In this document: positions 6,162 through 9,193 of the stretch, piece by piece
Layout of the letters: the number at the start of each line of letters is the position of its first letter
Numbering within the stretch: the stretch's first letter is position 1
Assembly (NCBI GenBank): GCA_038244535.1
Contig: JBBRTJ010000117.1
Span: 1-9,193, forward strand
DNA: 9,193 nt
Origin: JBBRTJ01 sp038244535
GTDB taxonomy: Bacteria; Actinomycetota; Acidimicrobiia; Acidimicrobiales; Ilumatobacteraceae
Reading direction: 5' to 3'
Program-made: the position numbers and the translations under genes
The notes under the pieces: generated by a model
Seen by the model: the letters and a program-made list of their open reading frames with translations, nothing else
Databases searched by the model: none
What the model was told of the DNA's origin: nothing

Positions 6162-7624
6162 CCAGGGCCCGCTACGACGCCGTGGTGGTCGGCGCCGGCC
6201 CCAACGGACTCACTGCGGCCGCCCGCCTGGCGACGCAGGGCCACCGGGTGCTTGTCCTCGAGGCGGCCGAGCAGATCGGAGGCGGGACTCGAACCGAGCA
6301 GCTCACCGCCGAGTCCCGCTACGACGTCTGCTCGGCCATTCACCCGTCGGGCGCGATGTCGCCCGCGTTCCGATCGTTGCAGTTGCAACAACATGGGCTC
6401 GCATGGCTCGAGCCCAGGGTGCCCCTCGCTCATCCACTCGACGGAGGACGGGCTGCGCTCTTGCACCACAGCATCGAGACCACCGCCGAAGGGCTCGGTG
6501 ACGACGGGGCTGCCTACCGTCGCCTCGTCGGCCCGCTCGCCGAACGATGGGCGACCCTCACCCCCGAGCTGCTCGGTCCGATCCTCGGCGGCCATCGCCA
6601 CCCGCTGCACTTCGCCCGCTTCGGCCTAGCCGCCCTGCCCCCGGTCACCGCGCTGGCTCGGCACCGGTTCCGAGGCGATGCCGCGCAGGCGCTGTTGGCC
6701 GGACTGGCGGGCCACGCGTCGATGCCTCTCACCCACTGGTTCACGTCTGGCCTCGGCCTCGGGCTCGGCGTGGCCGCCCACGTCGACGGGTGGCCGGTCG
6801 CCGCCGGCGGGTCGGCGGCCATCAGCCAGGCGCTCGCCGCGGTGGCCACAGCCCACGGCGCGGTCATCGAGGTCGGTCACCGCGTGCGGTCGCTGGCCGA
6901 GCTGCCGTCAGCCACGGTGACGTTGCTCGACGTGACGCCGCCTCAGCTCCTCGCGCTCGACACCGCCGGCGCGCTGCGGCCTTGGGCCCGGCGCTCGTTT
7001 CAGAGGTGGCGCCAAGGGCCAGGGGTGTGCAAGGCCGACTACTTGTTGACCGGCCCGATGCCGTGGACCAACGCCGACGTGCGCGACGCCGGCACGGTGC
7101 ACGTCGGCGGCACCCTGGCCGAGCTTGCCGAGGCCGAGGCCGAGGTCGGGCAGGGGCGCCACCCCGACCGACCGTTCGTGCTCGCTTCCCAACCGTCGGT
7201 CGTCGACCCGACCCGCGCCCCAGCGGGCAAGCACGTGCTCTGGGCCTACACGCACGTTCCCAACGGCTCTGGTGTCGACCACTCGCCGGCCATCGAGCGT
7301 CAGCTCGAGCGCTTCGCTCCCGGTTGGCGCGACCTCATCGAGCACAAGGTCGTGCGCACCGCCATCGACTACGGCGAGCGCAACCCCAACGACGTCGGTG
7401 GCGACATCATGGGCGGCGCCATGGACGGCCTTCAGCTCGTGCTGCGGCCCCGACTGGCCGCCGATCCATACGCCACTTCGATCCCGGGCGTGTACCTGTG
7501 CTCGTCGTCGACCCCGCCCGGTGGCGGGGTCCACGGCATGTGCGGCTGGCACGCCGCCGGCCGAGCGCTGAAGCGACTCGACGGACGGCGCTCGGGCTCG
7601 GGCTCGGCGGGCTCAGCCGACTGA
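6158..7624 (+). CDS. FAD-dependent oxidoreductase, phytoene desaturase-like family
   Basis: The protein has 488 residues. The N-terminus carries the dinucleotide-binding Rossmann motif DAVVVGAGPNGLTAAARLA (7-25, G12/G14/G17). The strand-ending acidic residue in VLVLEAAEQIGGGTRTE follows, the pattern of FAD in the amine oxidase/phytoene dehydrogenase superfamily (COG1233). Near the C-terminus, PGVYLCSSSTPPGGGVHGMCG is the usual second flavin-contacting segment. The middle (about 90-300) is Ala/Leu/Gly-rich and is the substrate region. It does not match any specific desaturase I can name. No carotenoid genes are nearby, so the reaction and substrate remain open; 'phytoene' is only the family label. 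The ATG at 6158 overlaps the larC stop (ATGA), implying translational coupling. A GTG at 6119 would add 13 unconserved residues and is less likely. The C-terminal tail is a Gly/Ser/Ala-rich low-complexity end encoded by GGCTCG repeats. Confidence 0.86.
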   Translation: MTRARYDAVVVGAGPNGLTAAARLATQGHRVLVLEAAEQIGGGTRTEQLTAESRYDVCSAIHPSGAMSPAFRSLQLQQHGLAWLEPRVPLAHPLDGGRAALLHHSIETTAEGLGDDGAAYRRLVGPLAERWATLTPELLGPILGGHRHPLHFARFGLAALPPVTALARHRFRGDAAQALLAGLAGHASMPLTHWFTSGLGLGLGVAAHVDGWPVAAGGSAAISQALAAVATAHGAVIEVGHRVRSLAELPSATVTLLDVTPPQLLALDTAGALRPWARRSFQRWRQGPGVCKADYLLTGPMPWTNADVRDAGTVHVGGTLAELAEAEAEVGQGRHPDRPFVLASQPSVVDPTRAPAGKHVLWAYTHVPNGSGVDHSPAIERQLERFAPGWRDLIEHKVVRTAIDYGERNPNDVGGDIMGGAMDGLQLVLRPRLAADPYATSIPGVYLCSSSTPPGGGVHGMCGWHAAGRALKRLDGRRSGSGSAGSAD

Positions 7625-7645
7625 ACCGGCCGAGCCCGGGTTCAG
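7596..7645. terminator. Convergent-gene boundary hairpins, likely bidirectional terminator
   Basis: A perfect 10-base inverted repeat (7599-7608 CGGGCTCGGC with 7629-7638 GCCGAGCCCG) extends by G-U/G-C pairs to 7596/7641. A second perfect repeat, CTGAACC (7621-7627) with GGTTCAG (7639-7645), overlaps it, so the two stems exclude each other. Together they span both stop codons of the convergent oxidoreductase and thioredoxin-fold genes. There is no T-tract, which is common for GC-rich terminators. Termination is inferred from position and stem strength. Confidence 0.5.
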
Positions 7646-8331
7646 GCCGACTTCAGTGCGGCGTTGATCGCCTTGGTCAGGTCGGAGGCCTCGATTTCGC
7701 CGGCGATGCGCAGCAGCACCTTGCCGTCGGCTCCGGTGAGCACCAGGTACGGGAACGATGACAGCCCCCAGGCCTGGGCGGCGCTGCTCTTGGCGTCGTC
7801 GACCAGCACCGGCGTGGGCCAGTTCTCCTTGGCCAGCCAGGCCGACGGCGGGTAGTTCTCACGACCGTCCTGCGCCGACGTGGACACCAGCGCGACCTCG
7901 AGACCCGCTGGCTTCTGCCCACTGGCGATCCACTGCACGAGGCGGGGCACCTCGCGCTGGCAGTGGGGGCACCAGTGAGCAACGAACACCGTCAGCAGGT
8001 TCTTGCTGTTGGCGCCCGGCGCGATGGTGACCTTCCCGCTGTTGAACGACGCTCCCTCGAGCGTGGGCGGCACCTTGCCGAGCGCGGCATCGGGCGACTG
8101 CTTCACGTCAAAGGCCGACAGCGGCGTACCGGTGACCACGACGGGCTGTGTCTGGGCCAGCGGGACCGAGTTGCTGGCCGAGCCACCGGTAGAGCCGCTG
8201 TCAGACCCACTGCGGCTCACCAGGACCACCGTGACGGCGAGGGCTACGACCACGCCGATCGCTCCAGCGATGATCCAGGGCGTGCGTGACGGGGCCGCAC
8301 CGGATCGCTTCTTGACGGGGGTCTTGCTCAT
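7642..8331 (-). CDS. Membrane-anchored thioredoxin-fold protein with CPHC active site
   Basis: The protein has 229 residues. A short basic N-terminus (KTPVKKRS) and one hydrophobic helix (19-38, PWIIAGAIGVVVALAVTVVL) are followed by a Ser/Gly-rich linker (41-55). This gives an N-in signal anchor with the catalytic domain outside. The thioredoxin-like domain (about 80-229) has FVAHWCPHCQREVP (116-129; C121, C124) and the cis-proline segment SSFPYLVL (P194), with TlpA/AhpC-like spacing. The active-site dipeptide Pro-His is that of E. coli DsbA, which is strongly oxidising. With the adjacent DsbB-type gene it therefore probably introduces disulfides into exported proteins. A reductive TlpA/ResA-like role is the alternative. 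The ATG at 8331 overlaps the upstream dsbB stop (ATGA). It has a GAGGA Shine-Dalgarno (8338-8342) spaced 6 bases. The open frame extending to 8799 is a dsbB shadow. It ends convergently 17 bases from the oxidoreductase. Confidence 0.91.
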   Translation of the reverse strand: MSKTPVKKRSGAAPSRTPWIIAGAIGVVVALAVTVVLVSRSGSDSGSTGGSASNSVPLAQTQPVVVTGTPLSAFDVKQSPDAALGKVPPTLEGASFNSGKVTIAPGANSKNLLTVFVAHWCPHCQREVPRLVQWIASGQKPAGLEVALVSTSAQDGRENYPPSAWLAKENWPTPVLVDDAKSSAAQAWGLSSFPYLVLTGADGKVLLRIAGEIEASDLTKAINAALKSA

Positions 8332-8876
8332 GGCACTTCCTCTTCGTTCGGGGCGGGGGTGAGCAGCAGCAGGGACAGCATCAAGATGCAGCCCACCAGC
8401 ACCATCAACGACAGGGACACGAACCCGAGTTCCAGGAACCAGCGCGCCGAGCACTCGGGACCGGTCGCCGAGCACGAGCCCGCTTCGAGATCCGGGTACC
8501 ACTCGATCGTGTAGTGGTACGCAGCGATGCCCGCACCGATCGACAGCATCGGCACCGCGTACCAGGCCACCAGGCGGTCCCGACGCACGGCGGCGATCAG
8601 CAGCACCACGCTCAACGGGTACACGCAGATGCGCTGGTACCAGCACAGCGTGCAGGGGACGAACCCGGCGACCTCGGAGAAGTACAGGCTCCCGAGCGTC
8701 ATGGTGGCCGCCACGATCCACGCCAGCCACAACACGTAGGGCGAGATCGCCTCGAGCATCTCGGCCGCCATGCGCACCCGGCGGCGAAGCAGCCAGCACC
8801 CCACCACCAGCACCGCGGCGGCGATTGCCGTCACGGTGAGCAGGGCTGCGAACAGCTCGACTTGTCTGACGTTCAT
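8328..8876 (-). CDS. dsbB: DsbB/BdbC-type disulfide bond formation protein
   Basis: This is a 182-residue membrane protein of the DsbB/BdbC family, which reoxidises an extracytoplasmic thiol oxidase and passes electrons to the quinone pool. Helices are at about 7-30, 45-66, 80-98, 104-125 and 148-173. The signature is VPCTLCWYQRICVYPL (73-88; C75, C78), the Gram-positive BdbC form. The second redox pair, C135 and C142, is in the loop SCSATGPECSARW (134-146). Positive patches RRRVR (31-35) and RRDR (98-101) would be cytoplasmic, which puts both cysteine pairs outside and agrees with the positive-inside rule. The family core has four helices, so the first helix is an extra N-terminal one. Further cysteines (27, 84, 163) lie in or near membrane segments. 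The ATG at 8876 has only a distant AGAGAGG (12 bases). An internal ATG at residue 36 would give a four-helix version. It overlaps the thioredoxin-fold gene by 4 bases. Confidence 0.93.
   Translation of the reverse strand: MNVRQVELFAALLTVTAIAAAVLVVGCWLLRRRVRMAAEMLEAISPYVLWLAWIVAATMTLGSLYFSEVAGFVPCTLCWYQRICVYPLSVVLLIAAVRRDRLVAWYAVPMLSIGAGIAAYHYTIEWYPDLEAGSCSATGPECSARWFLELGFVSLSLMVLVGCILMLSLLLLTPAPNEEEVP
8338..8342 (-). promoter_or_regulatory. Ribosome binding site of the CPHC thioredoxin-fold gene
   Basis: GAGGA on the minus strand lies 6 bases before the ATG at 8331, inside the last codons of dsbB. It is the clearest canonical Shine-Dalgarno in the window, and it settles the start against the longer open frame reaching 8799. 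Confidence 0.7.
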
Positions 8877-8914
8877 GGTCGGCCCGCGCCTCTCTCTCGA
8901 CTCACGAGGCCAGC

Positions 8915-8943
8915 TTCGCAGGACCGCACACGGCCGTTACGGT
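8915..8943 (+). promoter_or_regulatory. Candidate promoter of the sulfurtransferase gene
   Basis: TTCGCA (8915-8920, 4 of 6 to TTGACA) is followed by a 17-base spacer and TACGGT (8938-8943, TANNNT pattern). The ATG begins 7 bases downstream, so the transcript would start at or next to the A of the start codon. It lies in the 74-base divergent gap with dsbB. No comparable promoter was seen for dsbB on the other strand. Confidence 0.42.
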
Positions 8944-8950
8944 CGCCAGG

Positions 8951-9193
8951 ATGAGCAGCTCGGTTCCCGGTCTCGTCGGACCACCCCCTGACCTTCCCGG
9001 GATCCTCGTCAGCCCCGAGTGGCTCGACCCGCACCTGGGCACGGTGGTCGTCGCCGACGTGCGCTGGTACCTCGATGGCCGCTCGGGCCGGGCCGCCTTC
9101 GCCACGGGCCACCTCCCCGGTGCCGTCTTCGTCGACCTCGATGACGCGCTGTCCGATCACGCCGCAGCCGGGGGCGAGGCCGGCCGCCACCCA
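8951..9193 (+). CDS. Rhodanese-type sulfurtransferase, N-terminal part (3' end beyond window)
   Basis: The first 81 codons are present. The sequence matches the N-terminal rhodanese domain of thiosulfate/3-mercaptopyruvate sulfurtransferases: VSPEWLDPHLG (20-30), VVVADVRWYLDG (32-43), the GHLPGAVFVDLDDALSD segment (53-69) and GEAGRHP at the end. Such enzymes move a sulfane sulfur from thiosulfate or 3-mercaptopyruvate to a thiol or cyanide acceptor. The catalytic cysteine lies in the second domain of two-domain forms, outside the window, so activity and donor cannot be judged. Start choice: the ATG at 8951 is the first in frame and sits 7 bases after a -10-like TACGGT with no Shine-Dalgarno, consistent with a leaderless message. 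It is divergent from dsbB across 74 bases. The shared thiol/sulfur theme with the disulfide genes is suggestive only. Confidence 0.91.
   Translation, partial: MSSSVPGLVGPPPDLPGILVSPEWLDPHLGTVVVADVRWYLDGRSGRAAFATGHLPGAVFVDLDDALSDHAAAGGEAGRHP

Noticed and set aside
6547..7761. Plus-strand open frame of 404 codons overlapping the oxidoreductase
   Set aside because: Same strand but shifted frame. The product is almost all Arg/Ala/Pro/Gly, and the real frame has the flavin motifs.
8332..8799. N-terminal extension of the CPHC thioredoxin-fold protein
   Set aside because: It is antiphase to dsbB on the same strand. The start at 8331 has a good Shine-Dalgarno and gives a proper signal anchor.
1..9193. 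tRNA, rRNA, CRISPR, insertion sequence or phage-type system
   Set aside because: No cloverleaf, array of spaced repeats, transposase, integrase or defence gene was recognisable on either strand. The window is chromosomal metabolic genes.

Overview
The window is very GC-rich, densely coding DNA from a high-GC bacterium. The gene content and the strong G/C third-position bias fit an actinobacterium (Actinomycetota). A lineage such as Acidimicrobiia is plausible, but this is an inference from style and content, not a proof. Nine protein genes cover almost everything. Seven are complete, and the two at the edges (rmuC on the left, a rhodanese-type sulfurtransferase on the right) run out of the window. 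I see no tRNA, rRNA, CRISPR array, insertion sequence or phage gene, and no intergenic stretch above 300 bases.

Left half, minus strand (4744 down to 1): pheA (prephenate dehydratase), hppD (4-hydroxyphenylpyruvate dioxygenase), an aromatic/histidinol-phosphate-type aminotransferase fused to a C-terminal DinB-like metal-binding domain, then rmuC. PheA makes phenylpyruvate, the aminotransferase can interconvert aromatic 2-oxo acids and amino acids, and HPPD takes 4-hydroxyphenylpyruvate to homogentisate. The first three therefore sit around one metabolic node, aromatic 2-oxo acids. hppD and the aminotransferase are separated by only 2 bases. hppD has its own TTGACA-type promoter in the 63-base gap after pheA.

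Middle, plus strand (4929 to 7624): larC (nickel-pincer nucleotide cofactor synthesis, as one uninterrupted reading frame) and a phytoene-desaturase-like FAD oxidoreductase, overlapping by ATGA. The 184-base divergent gap between pheA and larC holds an imperfect repeat pair and two small dyads that may be regulatory.

Right part: a convergent boundary at 7625-7641 with strong overlapping inverted repeats, then a minus-strand pair. This pair is a five-helix DsbB/BdbC-type quinone-linked thiol oxidase and a membrane-anchored thioredoxin-fold protein with a DsbA-like CPHC active site, overlapping by 4 bases. They look like an extracytoplasmic disulfide-forming couple. Divergent from them starts the sulfurtransferase, from a promoter placed for a leaderless transcript.

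Most interesting points: the aminotransferase-DinB fusion beside pheA and hppD; the CPHC thioredoxin paired with DsbB; larC coupled to an uncharacterised flavoprotein without larB or larE nearby; and a recurring arrangement in which -10-like hexamers lie 7-8 bases before start codons that lack a Shine-Dalgarno.
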